DNA of 64,000 bases. Origin: Siphonodentalium dalli (taxonomy: Eukaryota > Mollusca > Scaphopoda > Gadilida > Siphonodentaliidae). The stretch covers positions 68,647,897 to 68,711,896 of the forward strand of contig CP136063.1 in NCBI GenBank assembly GCA_032622095.1. The letters are read 5' to 3'. Below the pieces are notes generated by a model, which saw nothing but the letters and a program-made list of their open reading frames with translations, did not search any database and had not been told where the DNA came from. Numbering within the stretch: the stretch's first letter is position 1; every line of letters begins with the position of its first letter. Made by a program: the position numbers and the translations under genes. Below, piece by piece: positions 1-14,700 of the stretch.

Positions 1-451
1 CAATTCAAATAATTATTTGACAAAAGTATATTTAAAAATCAATTTAGTATACAAACACTGATACAAATATTTAGTTCATACATTACACTCATGCATCAAC
101 TAACTGTATGAGTAAAGAGACTGTCATGAAGTATAAGAATTATTGTAATATTCTGTCATGAGTTGTTAGCTGATATTGTCAGACTGCATTAAGTTCACCC
201 TACCCTAGAGCTATCTGAAGTATGTTTTTATTGATCTACACCGTGAACAAGAAAATTTTCAATTTAAAAACTGCCAAGCAAGCTGAAACAGACACAATAA
301 AAAAAAAATGCACACAAAAAAAATCAATGAAATTTTGGGACCCACCCCCACAATATTCACTATTTTTCCATTTTATATCAACTTATGGGGGTAATTATAA
401 CAATAATGAATGTATTAGTGTTTCTCATATTGCAACAAGCCACAACATATC
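1..451. other. Unique left flank of the WSC array
   Basis: AT-rich sequence with no match to the repeated units; homology to the other units starts near 452 (ataagg then ccctgaatgtgg). Short open frames here look like chance. No exon with good splice sites was recognised, so the exon preceding the first cassette lies to the left of the window. Confidence 0.5.
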
Positions 452-3400
452 AATAAGGCCCCCTGAATGTGGATTTAATGACGCTAGCCCGTTACTCGGT
501 CGTGTTACTAGACTCACCTTCTGGGGACCATGTTCTACGAATGCCCAACACCATATCAGGACTGAGCAGCATAGTGACATTTGTTCAAACTGACATTACT
601 ATTGAGGAGGTTTAGATTGTAAAACGGCAAACTTTGAATCCTTGGGTTGCTAATAGCTACCTACTGTCATCTGACCCACTTGATCGACACATGTTCCAGT
701 TATGTAGAAACTGGTTTTGATCATATATGGCAACTTCAAACTAGTAGCAAACACGAGAAACCAACACACGTTGATTGCATATGTTGCCTTATACTGTGTA
801 TAACAGGACGACTGAGAAGGAGACTAACGTGTCCAATCAAATCATACATTAAAGAACGTGAACATTAACTCTCTTTTTGACATGAATGTATCTTGATAGA
901 AATTCAGTTGTCAGCTAAGGGAGTGCTTTGTGATTATGATACAGTAAGCTACCCATGGTTCGAGTGGATTGTGATAATGAGACAGTAAAGCTACACATGG
1001 TTCGATTGGATTGTGATAATGAGACAGTAACGCTACACATGGTTCGAGTGGATTGTGATAATGAGACAGTAAAGCTACACATGGTTTGAGTGGATTGCGA
1101 TTATGAAACAGTAAATCTACACATGCTTCCAGTGGGTTGTGATTATGTCAGAGTAAAGTTACACATTCGACTGGATTGTGATTATGAGACAGTAATGCTA
1201 TGTATGGTTCACATTTTAATTTGCCAACTAAGCGAGTGGATTGTGATGAGACAGTAAAGCTACACGTGGGTCACTTTTTTTTTATTGGCACATATTGATT
1301 TTAGTGAAGTCGCCCTCTCGTTCATAGTATATGTGTTGATCACGTGTTTATGTGGATATATCACACAGTCTTGTGGGTGGGTAAATCACGCAGTATTTTC
1401 ATGCCAAGATTATTTCTGTTGAAGCCCACGTTTTCAGTTGCCGTTTAACAATCTAATCGTCTCTATTATGTTGAGGAAAACTGATCTCAGTTCAAATTTA
1501 AATAGCTTTTAACTTGTTTTCAGGATGGAGCTGGGTGACATGGAGATGGGGTAAGTAATTTATAACTTTTCACTTGGAAACTGTGACATACAATCCTCAC
1601 AACTTGTATCAAAGATGCGATTGATTTCCTGTTGACTTTGTCTATATCGTACAGAATATTCCGTCTCGAAGTTATTTTATATTTGTTTCACCTATGATTT
1701 ACAAATTGGATTCTCTCATTCAGTTATAAAAGTATATACTTGGCAGGTCTTTTATTCAGTTAGAATGATGTCAAGGAAATATGAGTGGAAGACACCCAGA
1801 CAAATGGCAAAATATTAAAACAAGTCACAAGTGCAACATGATTGCTATTAATTGTTTGGAAATGTTCAGATAATAATTGAACATATTTTAAGTGATAACT
1901 ACTTGTCAATGAGTATTTAGTAATTAAAGGGTTAATTGTTGACATATTGAACTGGATTATCACATATATCATGTTGTTTATTATTATTTTATATAGAAAA
2001 GTATAGTATGCAGATAGATATAAGAAGCTATGTATTTTGCTAACAAATATATTTTTTCTCTTTCCAGGATATACAAGACATCGCGGTAAGTTTATGATTC
2101 TAATTCTTATTCCATTATAATAATTAAAACGATAATTGATAATAATTAAAATAAGAGCATGCTCTTTCTATTATGTTATGTTCCTTCTATTTCGTAATAA
2201 TAGTTTAAGAAGACTGGTATGATTTTCCAGTTGTATACCGACTGCGAGCACCTTACGCAGCTTTAATCGTCAACTCATAATTCTGTCATGCATGATTTGA
2301 CTGCCAAAAAAAGCGTTATTTGAAAACAACCAATTTATCGCTGAGAGTGATGGGCTGAATATCAATCATATTTGGGTGTAGAAACGACATTGCATGCTGT
2401 TGAATGGTCAATGCAGTAAGCGGCCGGCAAAGATGTTGGTTGGTAAATATATCTGCCAATAATTGTTTGATTGACATCTGTGAAAATTTCAATTGGTTTG
2501 AAAATGAATACATACATGAAAGTATGACCGGAAAACGACGTCCTTTGCTGATTTGCTACAATACATGGCCAGTTGCTATATTTAGGATTAATATATTTTA
2601 TATAATATATTCCTGTGTCACTATGTTACTTCATTTACACATAACTGATGCGAACTTTTGTTTGATTATATTCACAGTAAAATACCGATATGTTGGATGC
2701 TACAAAGACAACCGCAGAAGGGATCTCCCTAAGGCATTCAAAGTTTTCAAGAGGACTAACTCCATTAAGATATGTGCACAACATTGCGCTAAGAAAAGTA
2801 AATATGAAATTAGATAAACCTGACAGTTTCTGAAAATTTCTGGTTCTTACAGCTCCAGCTCTAAAAATTTAGGAACAATATCCTGTCAAACAATTATTAC
2901 TGTTGTATTATATATTCCACGTGTTGCAAAGGTATTTTGTCCAATTTTGTGGGTTGCGATGCAGTCCCTGTAGGCCAATGTAAAACATATTTGTTGTTCA
3001 GTTTCACAACCTACTCTGGTTAAATTCCATACCTTACAGTTTTTTTCATGGTTTTCAAGAAAATTGTTTTTAAAAAAAACAATTCAAGGTCTCAGAATTA
3101 TGTTTTGTTATCTTGTAAGAATTGTGTGTATTACTGATTGTACAAGGAAAATCAAAACTAATATTATGGAAATCTGGCAGAAGACATTAAAAGCCATCAG
3201 AATATGTCAAATAAAAACATTTGATTTTGAGCCTACATCGATATTCCCTAATGATTTTTGACATGTAACCCAAACCAGGTATTTACATCTATTCGTACTA
3301 ATATAAATAGTTTTACTGGAAGGTTTTAGTTAGGAACGTAGCTAGAAAATAGTTCTCAACTTTATTCAGTCATTTAAATACCATAATAAACAAGAAAAAT

Positions 3401-6072
3401 CACATTAGTGAAAAACTTCGGCACATTAGCTCACATTGGACAGTAACCGTTAACTACGTATTTGCCATGTTTGAGATCATCTCGAGACCTGTACACATAT
3501 GTCGAGCCTTGTACATAAATCAAAACTGAATTGTAACCATAGCAACAGTATATTTTTATTATATTTTTCATGACTGTCATAATTGATTTTTTTTGTAGAT
3601 TATAGATACTTCGGTCTTCAATATACAAACCAATGCTTCTGTGGTAACAAGTATGGACGTTATGGAAAACTCCCGGAAAGAAAATGTATGAGGAAATGTC
3701 CAGGCTCTCGCGGCAAATGTGGTGGAGTATGGGCTCAGAATATTTACGAACTCGGCAAAAGATCATGTTAGTAATATCAATATGGATAGATCCGGGATTC
3801 TTGTTGACACGGTCCGGGTTCCTTGTCGATTCAGTCTGAATTTATTGAAGACACAGCCCATGTTTTTCTCGTGGACATGATCTGAGTTTATTGAGGACAC
3901 GGTCTGGGTTTCTTGTGGACATGATCTGAGTTTATTGTTGATATGGTCTGAGTTTACTGAGGATACAGTGTGGGTTTCTTGAAGACAACATAAGTGTTTC
4001 ATTAGGTGCCATTTGCCCAGTGTTTATTGTGCTTGCTCAAAATCCATTTTGTACCTACATCTTACCTGCATCAGGTTTTCTTGTGATAAGACCTAGAATC
4101 TAAATCTTATCGACAGACATGTTTCTTGTTATAAAGCCTAGCATCTAAAACTGAGCAACAAACGTCATGTTGTACATCTGCACCTCCGTAGTAGTATCAG
4201 ACTTGGGATGAAAGAAATGAAGGAATTATTGTAGTTTCAGTGTGTTTCTATTGAAGGGTATAGCGCTGTCGTTATAGGACACACTAAATATTCCCCAAAG
4301 GTCACAGCGACATACTCCTCAATAAAACACACTCAAACTATATATATATGTTGTATTTTTAAATGGATTAACTCTTCATGTAACAGTTTTAAAATAGTTT
4401 CGTATGAATCAAATAATAGATATGAATTGAATACCCATATCCGGAAACGCTTCTATCAATTAATACTGATTGTATTCCGAATATTTTATGATAAAATTAA
4501 ATGATTAAGTAGGACGTTTATTGGTCTATTTGTAGAACAGACCAGTCATATGATACCATATTGCTATAGCGATAATTAGGGTTGCCAATAGTTATGCTCC
4601 AAATGTCAAATGTCCCAGATTGGTTGCTTATTTTAGTACATAGTTAGAGGCGATAATGGGTCTAACAAACGTTCTTGTTGTGACAAAATTACATAACACA
4701 AACATTCTAGTCTCTATTAACAGTAACCACTATCGTTTGTTACTTAACAACAGCACGTTTTTGACAGAAAAATATTCGAAATATAATGAATATTTAAACG
4801 ATATGGGCATTTCGCGACAGGGGTCTTCGATTCGTATCTAATATTTTATACCCCAGTAACTATATAACACATGTTTATAAAGAGATAAACAATATTTAAA
4901 TAGCTTTTCATTATTAATTTATAAAACTCTACTGAAATTTCTTTTCTGAAATATGTCTGCACTGCAGTTTTGATACTATACATTGTAAAGTAGCCCATTA
5001 TTCTACCTGTCGATACTAGAACGATTAGTGTATGTCAATGCAATAAAAAAACCAACTCCATTATCTAAGTTTTTCAATCCAACCCATTTGGTTGAAAAGA
5101 TCAACAGTGTGTGGGGTTGATTCATTTTATTGCGTGATATATTTGGATACGAAACGTGTGATCCAGCTGGCCAGTTTTCCAATCACCAAACAGGATTTAG
5201 AGTAACACAGGTGATGTAAATATTACTGCATAAACTAACAAATGCATTATCTTCTTATTTCAGTTACTTCAGTAGGCAGGCCAAGTAAGTCTAAAGGTGG
5301 AAAGTATAAAATTGGTTAGTGATTTTTCTAGTTTCATAAAATAAAATTCTGATTGATCCCTTTAGGCTGTGCAATCCCTTTAGGACATGTTTAGATATTA
5401 AGTTCATCAAACGGCTATTGATCATTTATTGAACATATTATCTGAACATTTCACACACATGAAAACAAAATCCTTTTGCTTATCTTTCCTGAACATCCGT
5501 CCAGATGAATAATATACCATCCTAAATGAATACGTTTATAACTGATAGGACTGTCCATTCAGTAAAGACACTAGTGTCTGAGATTAAGTGATTCTTATTT
5601 TGATTAAAATGTTTCATTAAATCCGAAAAACTACTTTATTACCAGCACCAGGACTGAGAATATGGTCCCGGACAATTATAGAATGATGTTCCCAGAGGTT
5701 GTATATAGTGATGCTACCCCACACAGTACAGTGGGCTAGTGTCTCCGAATTCATCTTATGGGGACCTCATTATGCATGCCCTCATATTCATGCTATGGGA
5801 GACCTATATACAGATATAAAATCCCAGATGCTGATGTGAACCCATTGGGCACATCGACTATGCATTGTGTGATGTGAACCCATTGGGGACCTCGACTATG
5901 CATTGTGTTATCATGCGAACCCATTGTGCACCTCGACTATGTATTGTGTTATCAGCAAATTTGGGGATATAGAGTAATTAAACTAAAAAGCAAAAAGAAA
6001 CTTTATACAGAAACTAAAAACGTTGTTAATTTTATGATAAATACACTTTCCAGAGAGGATTAGGCCTAAGCT
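452..6072. repeat. Repeat unit 1: intron contents
   Basis: Introns hold a 42-bp minisatellite (about 955-1215; consensus starts atggttcgagtggattgtga), a degenerate 22-bp minisatellite starting about 20 bp after the second WSC exon donor (about 3789-4000; gtttattgaggacacggtct), and three copies of a ~40-bp repeat (5834-5952; gaacccattgggcacatcga). Open frames across these arrays and in the rest of the introns look non-coding. Confidence 0.8.
1524..5284 (+). CDS. WSC cassette 1 (five exons of a multi-WSC gene)
   Basis: Exons: 1524-1550, 2068-2085, 2678-2797, 3599-3766, 5264-5284. All are bounded by AG/GT, and all are multiples of 3 in phase 1. The first two encode WSWVTWRWG and a short linker containing YTRHR. 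Exons three and four make a WSC domain: RYVGCYKDN and ICAQHC in the first half, GLQYTNQCFCG, CMRKCPG and CGG in the second, with the eight Cys usual for WSC. WSC domains are extracellular, putative carbohydrate-binding modules. Exon five encodes about 7 residues, with a second phase-1 donor at 5314. The linker differs from other units: there is no RRRR run, and the WSC exon begins VKYRY. No membrane anchor or signal peptide is visible within the cassette. The overall protein and its role are unknown. Confidence 0.85.
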
Positions 6073-9000
6073 AAATAAGGTCCCCTGAATGTGGATTTAA
6101 TGACGCTAGCCCGTTACTCGGTCGTGTTACTAGACTCACCTTCTGGGGACCATGTTCTACGAATGCCCAACACCATATCGGGACTGAGCAGCATAGTGAC
6201 ATTTGTTCAAACTGACATTACTATTGAGGAGGTTTAGATTGTAAAACAGCAAACTTTGAATCCTTTGGTTGCTAATAGCTACCTACTGTCATCTGACTCA
6301 CTTGATCGACACACGTTCCAGTTATGTAGAAACTGGTTTTGATCATATATGGCAACTTCAAACAAGTAGCAAACACGAGAAACCAACACACGTTGGTTGC
6401 ATCTGTTGCCTTATACTATGTATAACAGGACGACTGAGACAGAGACTAACGTGTCCAATCAAATCATACATTAAAGAACGTGAACATTAACTCTCTTTTT
6501 GACATGAATGTATCTTGATAGAAATTCAGTTGTCAGCTAAGCGAGTGCATTGTAATTATGAGACAGTAAGCTACCCATGGTTCGAGTGGATTGTGTTAAT
6601 GAGACAGTAAAGCTACACATGGTTCGAGTGGATTGTGATAATGAGACAGTAAAGCTACACATGGTTCGATTGGATTGTGATAATGAGACAGTAAATCTAC
6701 ACATGGTTCGAGTGGATTGTGATAATGAGACAGTAACGCTACACGTGGTTTGAATGGATTGGGATTATGAAACAGTAAATATACACATGCTTCCAGTGGG
6801 TTGTGATTATGTGAGAGTAAAGTTACACATTCGACTGGATTGTGATTATGAGACAGTAATGCAATGTATGGTTCACATTTTAATTTGGCAACTAAGCGTG
6901 TGGATTGTGATGAGACAGTAAAGCTACACGTGGGTAACTTTTTTTATTGGCACATATTGATTTTAGTGAAGCCGCCCTCTCGTTCATAGTATCTGTGTTG
7001 ATCACGTGTTTATGTGGATATATCACACAGTCTTGTGGGTAAATCACGCAGTATTTTCATGCCAAGATTATTTCTGTTGCAGCCCACGTTTTCAGTTGGC
7101 CGTTTAACAATCTAATCGTCTCTATTATGTTGAGGAAAACTGATCTCAGTTCAAATTTAAATAGCTTTTAACTTGTTTTCAGGATGGCGCTGGATGACAT
7201 GGAGATGGGGTAAGTAATTTATAACTTTTCACTTGGAAACTGTGACATACAATCCTCACAACTTGTATCAAAGATGCGATTGATTTCCTGTTGACTTTGT
7301 CTATATCGTACATAATATTCCGTCTCGAAGTTATTTTATATTTGTTTCACCTATGATTTACAAATTGGATTCTCTCATTCAGTTATAAAAGTATATACTT
7401 GGCAGGTCTTTTATTCAGTTAGAATGATGTCAAGGAAATATGAGTGGAAGACACCCAGACAAATGGCAAAATATTAAAACAAGTCACAAGTGCAACATGA
7501 TTGCTATCAATTGTTTGGAAATGTTCAGATAATAATTGAACATATTTTAAGTGATAACTACTTGTCAATGAGTATTTAGTAATTAAAGGGTTAATTGCTG
7601 ACATATTGAACTGGATTATCACATATATCATGTTGTTTATTATTATTTTATATAGAAAAGTATAGTATGCAGATAGATATAAGGACCTATGTATTTTGCT
7701 AACAATTATATTTTTTCTCTTTCCAGGAAATAAAAGACGACGCAGTAAGTTTATGATTCTAATTCTTATTCCATTATAATAATTAAAACGATAATTGATA
7801 ATAATTAAAATAAGAGCATGCTCTTTCTATTCTGTTATGTTCCTTCTATTTCATAATAATAGGTTAAGAAGACTGGTATGATTTTCCAGTTGTATACCGA
7901 CTGCGAGCACCTTACGCAGTTTTAATCATCAACTCATAATTCTGTCATGCATGATTTGACAGCCAAAAAAAGCGTTATTTGAAAACAACCAATTTATCGC
8001 TGAGAGTGATGGGCTGAATATCAATCATATTTGGGCGTAGAAACGACATTGCATGCTGTTGAATGTTCAATGCAGTAAGCGGCCGGCAAAGATGTTGGTT
8101 GGTAAATATATCTGCCAATAATTGTTTGATTAACATCTGTGAAAATTTCAATTGGTTTGAAAATGAATACATACATGAAAGTATGACCGGAAAACGACGT
8201 CCTTTGCTGATTTGCTACAATCCATGGCCAGTTGCTATATTTAGGATCAATATATTTTATATAATATATTCCTGTGTCACTATGTTACTTCATTTACACA
8301 TAACTGATGCGAACTTTTGTTTGATTATCTTCACAGGACAATACCGATATGTTGGATGCTACAAAGACAACCGCAGAAGGGATCTCCCTAAGGCATTCAA
8401 AGTTTTCAAGAGGACTAACTCCATTAAGATATGTGCACAACATTGCGCTAAGAAAAGTAAATACGAAATTAGATAAACCTGACAGTTTCTGAAAATTTCT
8501 GGTTCTTACAGCTCCAGCTCTAAAAAATTAGGAACAATATCCTGTCAAACAATTATTACTGTTGTATTATATTCCACGTGTTGCAAAGGTATTTTGTCCA
8601 ATTTTGTGGGTTGCGATGCAGCCCCTGTAGGCCAATGTAAAACATATTTGTGGTTCAGTTTCACAACCTACTCTGGTTAAATTCCCTACCTTACAGTTTT
8701 TTTCATGGTTTTCAAGAAAATTGTTAAAAACAAAAACAATTCAAGGTCTCAGAATTATGATTTGTTATCTGGCAAGAATTGTGTGTATTACTGATTGTAC
8801 AAGGAAAATCAAAACTAATATTATGGAAATCTGGCAGAAGACATTAAAAGCCATCAGAATATGTCAAATAAAAACATTTGATTTTGAGCCTACATCGACA
8901 TTCCCTAATAATTTTTGACATGTAACCCAAACCAGGTATTTACATCTATTCGTACTAATATAAATATTTTTACTGGAAGGTTTTAGTTAGGAACGTAGCT

Positions 9001-11732
9001 AGAAAATAGTTCTCAACTTTATTCAGTCATTTAAATACCATAATAAACAAGAAAATTCACATTAGTGAAAAACTTCGGCACATTAGCTCACATTGGACAG
9101 TAACCGTTAACTACGTATTTGCCATGTTTGAGATCATCTCGATACCTGTACACATATGTCGAGCCTTGTACATAAATCAAAACTGAATTGTTATAACCAT
9201 AGCAACAGTATTCTTTTTATTATATTTTTCATGACTGTCATAATTGATTTTTTTTGTAGATTATAGATACTTCGGTCTTCAATATACAAACCAATGCTTC
9301 TGTGGTAACAAGTATGGACGTTATGGAACACTCCCGGAAAGAAAATGTATGAGGAAATGTCCAGGCTCTCGCGGCAAATGTGGTGGAGTATGGGCTCAGA
9401 ATATTTACGAACTCGGCAAAAGATCAGGTTAGTAATATCAATATGGATAGATCCGGGATTCTTGTTGAAACGGTCCGGGTTCCTTGTCGATTCAGTCTGA
9501 ATTTATTGAAGACACAGCCCATGTTTTTCTCGTGGACATGATCTGAGTTTATTGAGGACACGGTCTGGGTTTCTTGTGGACATGATCTGAGTTTATTGTT
9601 GATATGGTCTGAGTTTACTGAGGATACAGTGTGGGTTTCTTGTAGACAACATAAGTGTTTCATTAGGTGCCATTTGCCCAGTGTTTATTGTGCTTGCTCA
9701 AGATCCATTTTGTACCTACATCTTACCTGCATCAGGTTTTCTTGTGATAAGACCTAGAATCTAAATCTTATCGACAGACATGTTTCTTGTTATAAAGCCT
9801 AGCATCTAAAACTGAGCAACAAACGTCATGTTGTACATCTGCACCTCCGTAGTAGTATCAGACTTGGGATGAAAGAAATGAAGGAATTATTGTAGTTTCA
9901 GTGTGTTTCTATTGAAGGGTATCGCGCTGTCGTTATAGGACACACTAAATATTCCCCAAATGTCACAGGGACATACTCCTCAATAAAACACACTCAAACT
10001 ATATATATATGTTGTATTTTTAAATGGATTAACTCTTCATGTAACAGTTTTAAAATAGTTTCGTATGAATCAAATAATAGATATGAATTGAATACCCATA
10101 TCCGGAAACGCTTCTATCAATTAATACTGATTGTATTCCGAATATTTTATGATAAAATTAAATGATTAAGTAGGACGTTTATTGGTCTATTTGTAGAACA
10201 GACCAGTCATATGATACCATATTGCTATAGCGATAATTAGGGTTGCCAATAGTTATGCTCCAAATGTCAAATGTCCCAGATTGGTTGCTTATTTTAGTAC
10301 ATAGTTAGAGGCGATAATGGGTCTAACAAACGTTCTTGTTGTGACAAAATTACATAACACAAACATTCTAGTCTCTATTAACAGTAACCACTATCGTTTG
10401 TTACTTAACAACAGCACGTTTTTGACAGAAAAATATTCGAAATATAATGAATATTAAACGATATGGGCATTTCGCGACAGGGGTCTTCGATTCGTATCTA
10501 ATATTTTATACCCCAGTAACTATATAACACATGTTTATAAAGAGATAAACAATATTTAAATAGCTTTTCATTATTAATTTATAAAACTCTACTGAAATTT
10601 CTTTTCTGAAATATGTCTGCACTGCAGTTTTGATACTATACATTGTAAAGTAGCCCATTATTCTACCTGTCGATACTAGAACGATTAGTGTATGTCAATG
10701 CAATAAAAAAACCAACTCCATTATCTAAGTTTTTCAATCCAACCCATTTGGTTGAAAAGATCAACAGTGTGTGGGGTTGATTCATTTTATTGCGTGATAT
10801 ATTTGGATACGAAACGTGTGATCCAGCTGGCCAGTTTTCCAATCACCAAACAGGATTTAGAGTAACACAGGTGATGTAAATATTACTGCATAAACTAACA
10901 AATACATTATCTTCTTATTTCAGTTATTTCAGTAGGCAGGCCAAGTAAGTCTAAAGGTGGAAAGTATAAAATTGGTTAGTGATTTTTCTAGTTTCATAAA
11001 ATAAAATTCTGATTGATCCCTTTAGGCTGTGCAATCCCTTTAGGACATGTTTAGATATTAAGTTCATCAAACGGCTATTGATCATTTATTGAACATATTA
11101 TCTGAACATTTCACACACATGAAAACAAAATCCTTTTGCTTATCTTTCCTGAACATCCGTCCAGATGAATAATATACCATCCTAAATGAATACGTTTATA
11201 ACTGATAGGACTGTCCATTCAGTAAAGACACTAGTGTCTGAGATTAAGTGATTCTTATTTTGATTAAAATGTTTCATTAAATCCGAAAAACTACTTTATT
11301 ACCAGCACCAGGACTGAGAATATGGTCCCGGACAATTATAGAATGATGTTCCCAGAGGTTGTATATAGTGATGCTACCCCACACAGTACAGTGGGCTAGT
11401 GTCTCCGAATTCATCTTATGGGGACCTCATTATGCATGCCCTCATATTCATGCTATGGGAGACCTATATACAGATATAAAATCCCAGATGCTGATGTGAA
11501 CCCATTGGGCACATCGACTATGCATTGTGTGATGTGAACCCATTGGGGACCTCGACTATGCATTGTGTTATCATGCGAACCCATTGTGCACCTCGACTAT
11601 GTATTGTGTTATCAGCAAATTTGGGGATATAGAGTAATTAAACTAAAAAGCAAAAAGAAACTTTATACAGAAACTAAAAACGTTGTTAATTTTATGATAA
11701 ATACACTTTCCAGAGAGGATTAGGCCTAAGCT
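6073..11732. repeat. Repeat unit 2: intron contents
   Basis: 42-bp minisatellite at about 6577-6855, 22-bp minisatellite at about 9450-9655, ~40-bp triple repeat at about 11494-11612. The 6094-6940 intron stretch is almost identical to 11754-12600 of unit 3, including shared variants such as gtgttaatgag, so these two stretches separated recently. Nothing else coding was recognised. Confidence 0.8.
7183..10944 (+). CDS. WSC cassette 2
   Basis: Exons: 7183-7209, 7727-7744, 8337-8456, 9260-9427, 10924-10944 (alternative donor at 10974). Spliced in phase 1, they encode WRWMTWRWG, then NKRRRR, then QYRYVGCYKDN and the rest of an eight-Cys WSC domain ending NIYELGKRS, then a VISVGRP linker. The KRRRR run between the Trp-rich exon and the WSC domain fits a basic proprotein convertase site, but this is only inferred from the motif. 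The second WSC exon has GTL where other units have GKL. Exons a and b are identical to those of cassette 4, pointing to recent exchange. The domain assignment is firm; the gene's function is not known. Confidence 0.86.
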
Positions 11733-14700
11733 AAATAAGGTCTCCTGAATGTGGATTTAATGACGCTAGCCCGTTACTCGGTCGTGTTACTAGACTCACC
11801 TTCTGGGGACCATGTTCTACGAATGCCCAACACCATATCAGGACTGAGCAGCATAGTGACATTTGTTCAAACTGACATTACTATTGAGGAGGTTTAGATT
11901 GTAAAACAGCAAACTTTGAATCCTTTGGTTGCTAATAGCTACCTACTGTCATCTGACTCACTTGATCGACACACGTTCCAGTTATGTAGAAACTGGTTTT
12001 GATCATATATGGCAACTTCAAACAAGTAGCAAACACGAGAAACCAACACACGTTGGTTGCATCTGTTGCCTTATACTATGTATAACAGGACGACTGAGAC
12101 AGAGACTAACGTGTCCAATCAAATCATACATTAAAGAACGTGAACATTAACTCTCTTTTTGACATGAATGTATCTTGATAGAAATTCAGTTGTCAGCTAA
12201 GCGAGTGCATTGTAATTATGAGACAGTAAGCTACCCATGGTTCGAGTGGATTGTGTTAATGAGACAGTAAAGCTACACATGGTTCGAGTGGATTGTGATA
12301 ATGAGACAGTAAAGCTACACATGGTTCGATTGGATTGTGATAATGAGACAGTAAATCTACACATGGTTCGAGTGGATTGTGATAATGAGACAGTAACGCT
12401 ACACGTGGTTTGAATGGATTGGGATTATGAAACAGTAAATATACACATGCTTCCAGTGGGTTGTGATTATGTGAGAGTAAAGTTACACATTCGACTGGAT
12501 TGTGATTATGAGACAGTAATGCAATGTATGGTTCACATTTTAATTTGGCAACTAAGCGTGTGGATTGTGATGAGACAGTAAAGCTACACGTGGGTAACTT
12601 TTTTTATTGGCACATATTGATTTTAGTGAAGCCGCCCTCTCGTTCATAGTATCTGTGTTGATCACGTGTTTATGTGGATATATCACACAGTCTTGTGGGT
12701 AAATCACGCAGTATTTTCATGCCAAGATTATTTCTGTTGCAGCCCACGTTTTCAGTTGACCGTTTAACAATCTAATCATCTCTATTATGTTGAGGAAAAC
12801 TGATCTCAGTTCAAATTTAAATAGCTTTTAACTTGTTTTCAGGATGGAGCTCGATGATATGGGAATGGGGTAAGTAATTTATAACTTTTCACTTGGAAAC
12901 TGTGAGATACAATCCTCACAACTTGTATCAAAGATGCGATTGATTTCCTGTTGACTTTGTCTATATCGTACAGAATTTTCCGTCTCGAAGTTTTTTTATA
13001 TTTGTTTCACCTATGATTTACAAATTGGATTCTCTCATTCAGTTATAAAAGTATATACTTGGCAGGTCTTTTATTCAGTTAGAATGATGTCAAGGAAATA
13101 TGAGTGGAAGACACCCAGACAAATGGCAAAATATTAAAACAATTCACAAGTGCAACATGATTGCTATTAATTGTTTGGAAATGTTCAGATAATAATTGAA
13201 CATATTTTAAGTGATAACTACTTGTCAATGAGTATTTAGTAATTAAAGGGTTAATTGCTGACATATTGAACTGGATCATCACATATATCATGTTGTTTAT
13301 TATTATTTTATATAGAAAAGTATAGTATGCAGATAGATATAAGGAGCTATGTATTTTGCTAACAAATATATTTTTTCTCTTTCCAGGAAATACAAGTGGA
13401 AGCAGTAAGTTTATGATTCTAATTCTTATTCCATTATAATAATTAAAACTATAATTGATAATAATTAAAATAAGAGCATGCTCCTTCTATTCTGTTATGT
13501 TCCTTCTATTTCGTAATAATAGTTTAAGAAGACTGGTATGATTTTCCAGTTGTATACCGACTGCGAGCACCTTACGCAGCTTTAATCATCAACTCATAAT
13601 TCTGTCATGCATGATTTGACTGCCAAAAAAAGCGTTATTTGAAAACAACCAATTTATCGCTGAGAGTGATGGGCTGAATATCAATCATATTTGGGTGTAG
13701 AAACGACATTGCATGCTGTTGAATGGTCAATGCAGTAAGCGGCCGGCAAAGATGTTGGTTGGTAAATATATCTGCCAATAATTGTTTGATTGACATCTGT
13801 GAAAATTTCAATTGGTTTGAAAATGAATACATACATGAAAGTATGACCGGAAAACGACGTCCTTTGCTGATTTGCTACAATACATGGCCAGTTGCTATAT
13901 TTAGGATTAATATATTTTATATAATATATTCCTGTGTCACTATGTTACTTCATTTACACATAACTGATGCGAACTTTTGTTTGATTATATTCACAGTAAA
14001 ATACCGATATGTTGGATGCTACAAAGACAACCGCAGAAGGGATCTCCCTAAGGCATTCAAAGTTTTCAAGAGGACTAACTCCATTAGGATATGTGCACAA
14101 CATTGCGCTAAGAAAAGTAAATATGAAATTAGATAAACCTGACAGTTTCTGAAAATTTCTGGTTCTTACAGCTCCAGCTCTAAAAATTAGGAACAATATC
14201 CTGTCAAACAATTATTACTGTTGTATTATATATTCCACGTGTTGCAAAGGTATTTTGTCCAATTTTGTGGGTTGCGATGCAGTCCCTGTAGGCCAATGTA
14301 AAACATATTTGTGGTTCAGTTTCACAACCTACTCTGGTTAAATTCCCTACCTTACAGTTTTTTTCATGGTTTTCAAGACAATTGTTAAAAAAAACACAAT
14401 TCAAGGTCTCAGAATTATGTTTTGTTTTCTGGCAAGAATTGTGTGTATTACTGATTGTACAAGGAAAATCAAAACTAATATTATTGAAATCTGGCAGAAG
14501 ACATTAAAAGCCATCAGAATATGTCAAATAAAAACATTTGATTTTGAGCCTACATCGACATTCCCTAATAATTTTTGACATGTAACCCAAACCAGGTATT
14601 TACATCTGTTCGTACTAATATAAATAGTTTTACTGGAAGGTTTTAGTTAGGAACGTAGCTAGAAAATAGTTCTCAACTTTACTCAATCATTTAAATACCA